A stretch of 64,000 nt of DNA from DYGX01 sp035325905 (lineage in GTDB: Bacteria > Chloroflexota > Anaerolineae > Aggregatilineales > Aggregatilineaceae). The stretch's first letter is position 1, and the number at the start of each line of letters is the position of its first letter. The stretch covers positions 62,001-126,000 of the forward strand of contig DAOKYY010000001.1 in the NCBI GenBank assembly GCA_035325905.1, written 5' to 3'. The translations under genes and the position numbers were made by a program. Positions 49,731 through 58,888 of this stretch are shown here, piece by piece. The notes under the pieces are model-generated. The model ran no database searches. It worked only from the letters and a program-made list of their open reading frames with translations, and had not been told where the DNA came from.

Positions 49731-52447
49731 CGGGCACTGATCGCACCTTTCCCGACCCCGCGCCGGACAGCCTGCTGCCGGCAGCTGACGTGCAATTCGC
49801 CCACTACACACCGGACGACGACGGCGGGCTGCGTCACTGGCTGCGCTGCGGGCCGCTGACCACGCCGCTGACGGAGCTAGACCGATTCGTGCGCCCGGCC
49901 GGGTCGCCCTTCGGCCAGCGGGGGCGCTGGATTCTCAATTTCTGGGCGTTTCATCCGCAATCGCTGCGTCTCAAGCGCGCCATCAGCGCGACGCTGCCGC
50001 CGCCCGCGCCGCCGGAGACAGCGCCAATCCTCGGCGCCAGCGGCCCGGCGGGGTGCGTGTGGGAGTACGCGAAGCCGTTAGAAGATTGCACCGTCGATTT
50101 CAGCCGGTTCAACTTCACGCCGACGCGGATGGAGGGCTGGCTGTTCTGCGTGCTGGAGTCCGTGCAGGCGCAGACGCTCGCGGCGGAAATCATCACCACC
50201 GGACCGGTGCGGGTGTGGCTCGGACGGACCCTCGCTGCCTGGCACGATGCTTTCAGCTATGTCGCGCCGCTGCGCCTGCCCCTGAGGCTTGATCTGCAAG
50301 CGGGGCGCAACGCGATCTGGCTGCATGGCGAGATGCTGGGCTGGCGCGAGGCGCGCCTGGCGCTCGGCATGCGCCTGCGGAAGCCAGCGGACGTGCAGAT
50401 TGCCCTGCCAATCGGGCCGATCTCGCCGGAGCGGTGGCGTCGCGCTGAGCAAGGACTCGATCACCTGCTGCTCAAGCAGTTCGCATTCCCGACGCTGCCC
50501 GGCACGCTGGAGCTGAGCGCCGCCGCGCCGGAGCTGTTCACCTTTGAGGCGGAAGTCTCCGCGCCGCTGTCGGAAAGCTGGCACGACATCCCCGGCTCGC
50601 CGGAGCAGCCAGTCGCCCAGTCGACGCTGACGCTGGCGCCTGGCGAGCGCGGGCTGCTGCCGATCTCGCCTGACGTGCTGGATGCGATGGGCCGCAGCCC
50701 CGGCGAGCACACGCTCACGCTGCGCCTGCGTCCCGCCGATGGAACCCCGCTCAGCCTGCGCCGCCCGATCTGGGCCAGCTCGCAGACCTACCAGCGCGAA
50801 CCATACGGCGACTACGACAGCCGCCGCCAGGAGGCGCTGGAGCATCTGGCGCGGATGGCGTCCGACCCGCTGACCGCGATCGCGGCGGTCGAAACCGGGC
50901 GCGCGGCGGTTATCCCCTCGGACGCGCTCGACCTCGGCTGCCGGTTCGTCAACGGCCGGTACGATTGCGCCGACTTCCACGCGATCGGGCTGCTGGCGAC
51001 CCTCTACTGGTACGGCGATCATCCGGCGCTGCGGCCCGCCAACCGCGAGCGAATCGAGGCGGCGCTGCTGGGGTTCAAGCTCTGGATCGACGAGCCGGGC
51101 CTCGACGCGATGTGCTACTTCACCGAGAACCACCAGATTCTCTTTCACATCGCGGCCTATCTCGCCGGGCAGCGCTGGCCGGAGCGAGTCTTCACCAACA
51201 GCGGGCGCACTGGCCGGGAGCAGCAGCGCCGCGCGCGCCCTCGCATCGAAGCCTGGATTCGCCGTCGCCTGCAGGGCGGCTACTCCGAATGGGACTCGAA
51301 TGCCTATCTTGCGCTCGACATCTACGCGATGCTGGCGCTGGTGGAGTTCGCCGCCAGCCCACGACTGCGCGCGCTGGCCGAGACGCTGCTGCACAAGACG
51401 TTCTTCATGATCGCCTGCCAGTCTTTTCGCGGGGCGCACGGCGGCACCCACGGCCGCAGCTACGTCGAAGGGCTGAAATCAGCCCGGTTCGAGAACACCG
51501 CCAGCCTGCAACGCATCGCCTGGGGGATGGGCATCTTCAACGGCGAGACGCGCGCGACCGGCCTGCTGGCGCTGGCGCGGCGCTATCGTATCCCCCCTAT
51601 CCTCCAGCAGATCGGCGCGGATTTGCCTGAGGCGCTGGTCACACAAGCGCGCTCGCGGGCGGATTACCGGCCGCAGTTCGATCTCCAGCGCGGCGGGTGG
51701 GATGTGCGCACGCTGACCGTTCGCACGCCTGACGCGATGCTGGCCGCCGCGATCGATCACCGGCCCGGCGCGCCTGGCATCCAGGAGCATCTGTGGCAGG
51801 CGACGCTCGGCCCGGAAGCGGTCGTCTTTACCACCTACCCCGGCAACAGCCAGGAGCACGGCAACGCGCGCCCGAATTTCTGGGCAGGGTCAGTCCGGCT
51901 GCCGCGCGTGGCGCTGGCGGGCCGCAGCCTGATCTGCCTGTACCCGGTCGAGCCGAGGGTCGGGCTGGGGTTTACCCATGCATATTTCCCGGCGGCGATG
52001 TTCGACGAGGTCGCGCTGGCGGGTCCATGGGCGTTCGCGCGGAAAGGCGAGGGCTACGTCGCGCTGTGGGCGGACGGGCCGCTGGCGCTGGTACGCACCG
52101 GCCCCTACGCCGAGCAGGAGCTGCGCAGCCAGGGGCCAGGCGTCGCCTGGGCCGCCTGCATCGGGCGGCGCGCGGAAGACGGCGATTTCGCCGCGTTCTG
52201 CCGGCGGCTGGCTGAGCGCCCGCCTGAGGCGAACGGGACGCACGTCGCGTGGACCGATCTGGACGGGCGCGCGCTGGCGTTCGGCTGGGACGGCCCTCTA
52301 ACAGTCGATAGCCGCCCGGCGGACTGGGACAATTTTCCGCACTACGCCAACCGCTATACTGAGACGCCGCTTGGCGCTGCGCCGATGATCATCCATCACG
52401 CCGGGCAGGCGCTTGCGCTTGATCTGCGGTTCAAGCGGGCGCCCTGA
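49727..52447 (+). CDS. Unrecognised 906-residue protein, probably an (alpha/alpha)-toroid carbohydrate enzyme
   Basis: The start is GTG 49727 with GAGGG six bases upstream, overlapping the previous stop by four bases. No signal peptide is seen. Residues 1-340 are beta-rich with a likely carbohydrate-binding fold. Residues about 340-640 are helical and contain CYFTENHQILFHIAAYLAGQ, GYSEWDSNAYLALDIYAMLALVEFA and FRGAHGGTHGRSYVEGLKS, with conserved-looking Glu/Asn/His and Trp-Asp-Ser clusters as in (alpha/alpha)6 glycosidases or lyases. The C-terminal 260 residues are again beta-rich (GNSQEHGNARPNFWAGS). The layout resembles polysaccharide lyases or phosphorylase-like enzymes, but no family is assigned. 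It lies directly before the sugar transporter operon. Confidence 0.75.
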   Translation: MTGTDRTFPDPAPDSLLPAADVQFAHYTPDDDGGLRHWLRCGPLTTPLTELDRFVRPAGSPFGQRGRWILNFWAFHPQSLRLKRAISATLPPPAPPETAPILGASGPAGCVWEYAKPLEDCTVDFSRFNFTPTRMEGWLFCVLESVQAQTLAAEIITTGPVRVWLGRTLAAWHDAFSYVAPLRLPLRLDLQAGRNAIWLHGEMLGWREARLALGMRLRKPADVQIALPIGPISPERWRRAEQGLDHLLLKQFAFPTLPGTLELSAAAPELFTFEAEVSAPLSESWHDIPGSPEQPVAQSTLTLAPGERGLLPISPDVLDAMGRSPGEHTLTLRLRPADGTPLSLRRPIWASSQTYQREPYGDYDSRRQEALEHLARMASDPLTAIAAVETGRAAVIPSDALDLGCRFVNGRYDCADFHAIGLLATLYWYGDHPALRPANRERIEAALLGFKLWIDEPGLDAMCYFTENHQILFHIAAYLAGQRWPERVFTNSGRTGREQQRRARPRIEAWIRRRLQGGYSEWDSNAYLALDIYAMLALVEFAASPRLRALAETLLHKTFFMIACQSFRGAHGGTHGRSYVEGLKSARFENTASLQRIAWGMGIFNGETRATGLLALARRYRIPPILQQIGADLPEALVTQARSRADYRPQFDLQRGGWDVRTLTVRTPDAMLAAAIDHRPGAPGIQEHLWQATLGPEAVVFTTYPGNSQEHGNARPNFWAGSVRLPRVALAGRSLICLYPVEPRVGLGFTHAYFPAAMFDEVALAGPWAFARKGEGYVALWADGPLALVRTGPYAEQELRSQGPGVAWAACIGRRAEDGDFAAFCRRLAERPPEANGTHVAWTDLDGRALAFGWDGPLTVDSRPADWDNFPHYANRYTETPLGAAPMIIHHAGQALALDLRFKRAP

Positions 52448-52492
52448 GCCGGGAAGATGTGCTCACCGTCTTGCAGAATGTGCGAGCTTCGC

Positions 52493-52521
52493 TTGACAGC
52501 ATCGAGTTTTCGCGGTTAAAT
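52493..52521 (+). promoter_or_regulatory. Sigma-70 promoter of the sugar transporter operon
   Basis: TTGACA (52493-52498), a 17-base spacer and TTAAAT (52516-52521). The predicted start is near 52528, inside the operator at 52521-52534, so repressor binding would block initiation. Confidence 0.75.
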
Positions 52522-52534
52522 GAAAACGATTACA
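52521..52534 (+). promoter_or_regulatory. LacI/GalR-type operator (cre-like)
   Basis: TGAAAACGATTACA matches every position of the CcpA/LacI-family consensus TGWAANCGNTNWCA with its central CG. It overlaps the -10 end and the predicted transcription start. A LacI-family regulator, not encoded in this window, probably represses the operon in the absence of substrate. Confidence 0.7.
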
Positions 52535-52729
52535 TCATTCATGGTGGGGAATTTACCCGCGTTGCGCCTCAGCGCCTGCCGAGTTCCTACCGGACTCGGG
52601 GCAAACAGGGTTTAATAGAGTTACTAGCGCAACCCGTGAAAGGAGGGGCCAGACGCTTATCGCTGTCAGACCGCTCGATGTTCCAGCCCTCTATGAGCCA
52701 TGTGAATCGTTATTGAAGGAGTACAACCG

Positions 52730-54019
52730 ATGAAGTTCCGCACCGCTTTGATGCTTGTCCTGATCGCCGTTCTGGCGCTGCCGCTAGCGCCGAGCGCAGC
52801 GCAGGAGCCGGTCGAGCTGCGCATCACCTGGTACGACGACGGTAACGAAGGCGCAGTGCTGCGCGACCTGCTCGATCGCTTCGAGGCCGACAATTCTGAC
52901 ATCAAGGTCGTGATCGATACCGTGCCCTACTCCGCGATTCTCGAAAACCTGCCGCTCCAACTGGAAGCCGGGGAAGGCCCGGACATCGCGCGAGTGACCG
53001 ACCTGGGCGGGCTGTCGGAGTACTATCTCGACCTGCGTCCCTACCTGTCTGACCCGGCTTACTGGGAGGACAACTTTGGCCCGTACCTGACCTGGCTGCG
53101 CCAGCCGGGCGACGAGGAAGGCATTTACGGCTTCCAGACGCAGCTTACCGTGACCGGCATGTACATCAACCGGACTCTGTTCGAGCAGGCCGGGGTGGAA
53201 GTCCCAAGCGACGCAAATGAGCAGGTGTCGTGGGAAGAATGGGGCCAGACCTGCAAATCGGTCGCTGACGCCATCGGGCCGGATGTCTTCGGCTTTGCGA
53301 TGGACCGTAGCGGGCACCGCTTCGCGGGGCCGGCGATCAGCATGGGCGCGCAATACTTCGACGAGAACGGCCACCCGACCGTCACGGACGAGGGCTACCG
53401 CGCCATGGCAGAGTTGTTCGTGCAGTGGCACCAGGACGGCACCGCGCTGGTCGACGTGTGGGCCGCGACGCCCGGCTATGTCGGGGCGAACGAGGACTAC
53501 GCCAACGGGCGCCTCGTCTGCTACATGTCCGGAAGCTGGCAGGTCCAGCAGTTCAGCAATACGATCGGCGACGCCTTCGACTGGGAAGTTGTGCCGTTCC
53601 CGTGCGGACCGGCGGGCTGCACCGGTGTTCCGGGCGGCGCGGCGGTGGTCGCGATTAAGGACACTGAGCACCCCGAAGAAGTGGCGCGCGTGATGGAATA
53701 CCTGGTCCAGGAAGACGTGCTGCGCGAGTTCCACGCCCGGACGCTGTTCATCCCGGCCCATGCCGGCGTGGCGGCGGGCGGCGTGCCGTTCGAGACCGAT
53801 CTCGACCTGGCGCGCGCGGCGCTGGAGCAGTGGAGCGCGATGGTCCCGGACATCATGCCGCTGGCTGTCCGGATCCAGGGCTATCCCTACAACCGTATCG
53901 TATTCGACTCCTCGCGTGACCGTATCGCGCAGGTGATCGTCGGCGAGCTGACGCTGGACGAGGCAATCCAGCGCACGCAGGAAGACATCGACAACGGGCT
54001 AGCGGAGCTGGAAGGTTAG
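52730..54019 (+). CDS. Sugar ABC transporter binding protein (family 1)
   Basis: A 429-residue SBP_bac_1 protein. The signal peptide is residues 1-24 (ending SAAQ), without a lipobox. The mature start is VELRITWYDDGNEGAVLRDLLDRFEADNSDIKVVIDTVPY; GEGPDIARVTD, YGFQTQLTVTGMYINRTLFEQAGVEVP, and YMSGSWQVQQF are typical family features. It binds an oligosaccharide for the MalF/MalG-type permeases downstream. GAAGGAG lies upstream of the ATG. It is the first gene after the LacI-type operator. Neighbouring GH31 suggests an alpha-linked sugar. Confidence 0.93.
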   Translation: MKFRTALMLVLIAVLALPLAPSAAQEPVELRITWYDDGNEGAVLRDLLDRFEADNSDIKVVIDTVPYSAILENLPLQLEAGEGPDIARVTDLGGLSEYYLDLRPYLSDPAYWEDNFGPYLTWLRQPGDEEGIYGFQTQLTVTGMYINRTLFEQAGVEVPSDANEQVSWEEWGQTCKSVADAIGPDVFGFAMDRSGHRFAGPAISMGAQYFDENGHPTVTDEGYRAMAELFVQWHQDGTALVDVWAATPGYVGANEDYANGRLVCYMSGSWQVQQFSNTIGDAFDWEVVPFPCGPAGCTGVPGGAAVVAIKDTEHPEEVARVMEYLVQEDVLREFHARTLFIPAHAGVAAGGVPFETDLDLARAALEQWSAMVPDIMPLAVRIQGYPYNRIVFDSSRDRIAQVIVGELTLDEAIQRTQEDIDNGLAELEG

Positions 54020-54044
54020 CTCGCGCCCCTCCTGAACACCTCAT

Positions 54045-54088
54045 GCGACTACTGGCGGCTCAGGCAAGCCGGGCCGGCCAGTAGTCGC
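54045..54088 (+). promoter_or_regulatory. Stem-loop between sugar binding protein and permease genes
   Basis: A 12-bp perfect stem (GCGACTACTGGC / GCCAGTAGTCGC) with a 20-base loop and no T run. It probably protects the binding-protein message from 3' decay or lowers downstream expression. Confidence 0.7.
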
Positions 54089-54123
54089 TCGCACGCTGGC
54101 GCCGGACGTAGAAAGGGGGATGG

Positions 54124-55185
<1,062 letters not shown>

Positions 55186-55202
55186 CGGAAAGGGGCGACG
55201 AC

Positions 55203-56282
55203 TTGACCACACTGCGCAACTTCCTGATCCGCAAGCGCGGCGGCAGCCGGGTAGATGTCACGGACGTGCTGTCCTACCTGTATCTCGCCGTGGGGACGCT
55301 GGTCATGTTCGGCCCGGTGCTGTGGGTCGTGCTGTCCTCGTTCAAGACACAGGGTCAGTTGATCGAGTTCCCGCCGCGTCTGCTGCCTTACGCGCAGGAA
55401 ACGGTCACGGTCGAAGGCTACGACGAGCCGCTGCCGCTGTACCGGGTGACAATCGACGGCGAGGAGCGCGTGCTGGCCCAGATTCGGCGGGTCGGCATCG
55501 AGGCGCAGATGATCGATCCGGAGAATCCCCCGGCGAACCCAGGCCGCCCCACCGACGAGGAGCGCATCCGCGTGCCGATCGACGCGCGCGAGCCGATCGA
55601 GCGCCTGAGCCTGGCCTGGGACAACTATATTGAGCCGCTCGAAAAGTTCCGCTTTGGCACTTACCTGAAAAACAGCGTGATCGTGACTGCTGTCGCGACG
55701 CTGATCACGCTCGTCATCAACAGCATGGCGGCGTTCGCGCTCAGCAAATACGAGTTCAAAGGCCGGGACGCGGTCTTCGTGCTGATCATCGCGACGCTGA
55801 TGATCCCGATCTCGGTCATCCTGGTGCCGGTCTTCCTCGTGATCACCAAGCTCAACATGAACAACACGCTGTGGGGTGTGATCATCCCTGGCGCGGCGAC
55901 GCCAACTGGCGTGTTCCTGCTGCGCCAGTATATGCTAACCATCCCGGACGAGCTGCTGGAGTCGGCGCGCATCGACGGCGCGTCGGAGTGGCGCATCTAC
56001 TGGCAGATCGTGCTGCCGCTGGCGCGCCCGGCCCTGGCCGTGCTGGCGATCTTCTCGGTGATGTGGCGCTGGAACGACTTTCTGTGGCCGCTGATCGTCC
56101 TCAGCCGCAGCGAGCTGTTCACGCTCCAGGTCGGGCTGAACGCCTTTCAGGGCGAGCTGCAAATCCAGTGGCACTATGTTCTGGCGATGACCGTGCTCAC
56201 CTTGCTGCCCATCACCGCCGTGTTCGCGTTCTTGCAGCGTTTCATCACGACCGGGATCGCGACTACCGGCCTGAAGGGGTAG
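55203..56282 (+). CDS. Sugar ABC transporter permease (MalG type) with extended periplasmic loop
   Basis: A 359-residue permease starting at TTG 55203, preceded by AAAGGGG seven bases upstream; no ATG or GTG start fits. The EAA loop is ELLESARIDGASEWRIYWQIVLPLARPA and the end is FLQRFITTGIATTGLKG, as in MalG. Between the first helix (VMFGPVLWVVLSSF) and the second (GTYLKNSVIVTAVATL) lies a hydrophilic loop of about 100 residues containing RVTIDGEERVLAQIRRVGI. Ordinary MalG-type permeases are about 275-300 residues long and have only a short loop here. It is the partner of the upstream permease. Confidence 0.92.
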   Translation: MTTLRNFLIRKRGGSRVDVTDVLSYLYLAVGTLVMFGPVLWVVLSSFKTQGQLIEFPPRLLPYAQETVTVEGYDEPLPLYRVTIDGEERVLAQIRRVGIEAQMIDPENPPANPGRPTDEERIRVPIDAREPIERLSLAWDNYIEPLEKFRFGTYLKNSVIVTAVATLITLVINSMAAFALSKYEFKGRDAVFVLIIATLMIPISVILVPVFLVITKLNMNNTLWGVIIPGAATPTGVFLLRQYMLTIPDELLESARIDGASEWRIYWQIVLPLARPALAVLAIFSVMWRWNDFLWPLIVLSRSELFTLQVGLNAFQGELQIQWHYVLAMTVLTLLPITAVFAFLQRFITTGIATTGLKG

Positions 56283-56312
56283 CCGCCGCCACGCGAAGGA
56301 TAGCACCGAACA

Positions 56313-58745
56313 ATGCATCTGGTCAGCCCGCAAGCCGTCGCGCTGTCGTCTTCCGATGCCGATTCGATCACCCTGGCCGGGGAACGCGGCGAGCGCTTTC
56401 AGATTACCCTGCTTGATCACAGCCTGGTGCGCGTCCAGCACTGGCCGGACGGCGCGCCCCGGCTCGACCGGACGTGGTGTGTCGCCGGGCCGCCGGGTGA
56501 TGTGCTGCTCGAAGGCCGGTCGCGGGCTGACCTGTCCCCCTTCCGCCGGCCGGGGCTGCGCCTCGAAAACACTCCCGGCGGGCTGCGACTCCACAGCGAC
56601 GCGCTGGCGCTGGATGCCCGCCTGGGCGACCTGCGGCTGGAATGGCAGCTGCCGTCGGGCGAGGTCTTCGCCGCTGACGTGCCAGCGCACGCCTACACCT
56701 ACGACCGCGCCGGACGCGCAGTGTTCCATCACCTCGCGCGGCGCGACGGCGAGCACTACTACGGCTTCGGCGAAAAGGCCGGGCCGCTCGACAAGGCGGG
56801 AATGCGGCTGCGGATGTGCAACGTGGACGCCTTCGGCTACGACGCCGCGCGCACCGACCCGCTCTACAAACACATCCCGTTTTACATCACCTACGTCGCA
56901 GACCTGGACCTCGCCTACGGGCTGTTCTACGACAATCTGTCGGCGACGACGTTTGACCTGGGGCGCGAGGTTAACGCGCTGCGCGGCGGGCGTTACCGCG
57001 TCTACGAAGCCGCCGACGGCGACCTTGACTATTATCTGATGCTCGGCCCCACGATTGAAGCCGTCGTCGAGCAGTACACGGCGCTGACCGGCCGCCCCGC
57101 GCTGCCGCCGCGCTGGTCGTTCGGCTACCTCGGCTCGACCATGAGCTACACCGAAGCGCCCGACGCGCAGGAGCAGCTTAAGCAGTTCGTTGCGCTGTGC
57201 GACCGCCACGATATCCCGTGCGATCTGTTCCACCTGTCGTCCGGCTACACGACCGACGAGGCCGGGCGGCGCAACGTCTTCACCTGGAATTACCAGCGCA
57301 TCCCCGATCCGGCCGCGATGGTCGCGGGCTTCCACGCGGCGGGCATCCGGCTCGCGCCCAATCTGAAGCCGCACCTGCTCACGTCGCACCCGTCCTACCG
57401 CGATCTGGCGGCGCGTGGCGGGCTGATCCGGTCGGCCAGCGGCGACCGGCCGGAGGTTGGCAGCTTCTGGAGCGGCGGCCTCTACCAGACGGCTCCCGGC
57501 AGCTATGTCGATTTCACCAGCCGCGCCGGGTACGAATGGTGGCAGGCGCAGATCAACACCGCTCTGCTTGACTATGGCATCGACGCGATCTGGAACGACA
57601 ACAACGAGTTCGAGGTCTGGGACGACAGCGCGCGAGCAGATGGCTTCGGGCAGCCGATCCCGATGGGCATGGCGCGCCCGCTACAAACGCTGCTGATGGG
57701 CCGGGCCTCGTTCGAGGCGCTGGCGCGGCGCCGCCCCGACGAGCGCCCGTTCGTGCTGTCGCGGGCTGGTGCGCCGGGCATCCAACGCTACGCCCAGACG
57801 TGGAGCGGCGATAACACGACCTCGTGGGACACGCTGCGCTGGAATATCCCGATGGGCCTGGGCATGGGCCTCTCCGGCCTGGCGAACATGGGGCACGATG
57901 TCGGCGGGTTCGCGGGGCCAAAGCCGGACGCGGAGCTATTTGTGCGCTGGGTGCAGAATGGCATCTTTCACCCGCGCTTCACGATTCACTCGTGGAACAG
58001 CGATGGCACCGCTAACGAGCCGTGGATGCACCCGGAGGTGCTGCCGCTGGTGCGCGAGGCGCTGCGCTTCCGCTACCGCCTGATCCCGTACCTGTACAGC
58101 CTTGCCGTCGAGATGGCGCGCACCGGACACCCGATGATCCGTCCGCTGGTCTACCACTTTTCGGACGACCCGCGCTGCCGCGTCGAGTCGTTCGAGTTTC
58201 TGCTCGGTCCTGGGCTGCTGGTCGCCTCGGTGCTGGAGCCGGGCGCGACGACACGCGAAGTCTACCTGCCTGCCGGTGTGGGTTGGTATGACTACGCGAA
58301 TGGCACGCGCTTCGCGGGCGGCCAGACGATCCCCCTCGACGCGCCGCTGGGCCGGATCCCGCTGCTGGCGCGCGCCGGGGCGCTGATCCCGCTCGGCAAG
58401 CCGATGCGCCACGTTGGCGCGGAGCCGGACGACTGGCGCGAGGTACGCGTCTACCCACCGACCGGCGCGGGTGAGGCGCATTTCGCGCTGATCGAGGACG
58501 ATGGGCGAACGCTCGACTACCGGCGCGGCGCATACACGGAACTGCGGCTGTCGGTGCGAGCGAGCGAGGAGGCGCTGGCGCTGGCGGTCGAGCCGGTGCG
58601 CAGCGGCTATCCCCTGCCCTACGACGCGATTGAGTTCGCGCTGCCACCAACAGAGACGCGCCCGCTCGCCCTGCCCGCCGCCGACGTCTGGATCGACGCC
58701 GACGGCTGGCGGCGCGTCCGGCTGGCCGTCGTTCCGCGCGGGTGA
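56313..58745 (+). CDS. Glycoside hydrolase family 31 (alpha-glycosidase)
   Basis: An 810-residue retaining alpha-glycosidase without signal peptide, so probably cytoplasmic and acting on the imported sugar. It has the N-terminal beta-sandwich with HYYGFGEKAGPLDKAG, and the catalytic barrel with SFGYLGSTMSY. The nucleophile region is IDAIWNDNNEFEVWDD (a variant of the usual WxDMNE), the acid/base Asp is in TWSGDNTTSW, and GLSGLANMGHDVGGFAG and HPRFTIHSWNSDGTANEPW follow. The C-terminal beta domains include the VYLPAGVGWYDYANG segment common in GH31. It closes the transporter operon, 30 bases after the permease. The exact linkage (glucosidase, galactosidase or xylosidase) is not decided. Confidence 0.93.
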   Translation: MHLVSPQAVALSSSDADSITLAGERGERFQITLLDHSLVRVQHWPDGAPRLDRTWCVAGPPGDVLLEGRSRADLSPFRRPGLRLENTPGGLRLHSDALALDARLGDLRLEWQLPSGEVFAADVPAHAYTYDRAGRAVFHHLARRDGEHYYGFGEKAGPLDKAGMRLRMCNVDAFGYDAARTDPLYKHIPFYITYVADLDLAYGLFYDNLSATTFDLGREVNALRGGRYRVYEAADGDLDYYLMLGPTIEAVVEQYTALTGRPALPPRWSFGYLGSTMSYTEAPDAQEQLKQFVALCDRHDIPCDLFHLSSGYTTDEAGRRNVFTWNYQRIPDPAAMVAGFHAAGIRLAPNLKPHLLTSHPSYRDLAARGGLIRSASGDRPEVGSFWSGGLYQTAPGSYVDFTSRAGYEWWQAQINTALLDYGIDAIWNDNNEFEVWDDSARADGFGQPIPMGMARPLQTLLMGRASFEALARRRPDERPFVLSRAGAPGIQRYAQTWSGDNTTSWDTLRWNIPMGLGMGLSGLANMGHDVGGFAGPKPDAELFVRWVQNGIFHPRFTIHSWNSDGTANEPWMHPEVLPLVREALRFRYRLIPYLYSLAVEMARTGHPMIRPLVYHFSDDPRCRVESFEFLLGPGLLVASVLEPGATTREVYLPAGVGWYDYANGTRFAGGQTIPLDAPLGRIPLLARAGALIPLGKPMRHVGAEPDDWREVRVYPPTGAGEAHFALIEDDGRTLDYRRGAYTELRLSVRASEEALALAVEPVRSGYPLPYDAIEFALPPTETRPLALPAADVWIDADGWRRVRLAVVPRG

Positions 58746-58888
58746 CGCCGGACCGAGTTCTTTAGTCTTCTGTCATCGGCCGTCGCATAGCAGGATCGAG
58801 ACCGCGCAATCCAACCGGCGCGTTTCCTCCGTAGTGATAGGCATATCCGCCGTTCGGGCGGGCCACAAGACACTTCGGAGGAACGCAG

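Noticed and set aside
52459..52716. 85-codon ORF between the toroid-like protein and the sugar binding protein.
   Set aside because: It spans the promoter and operator, lacks a ribosome site and has a composition unlike a real protein.
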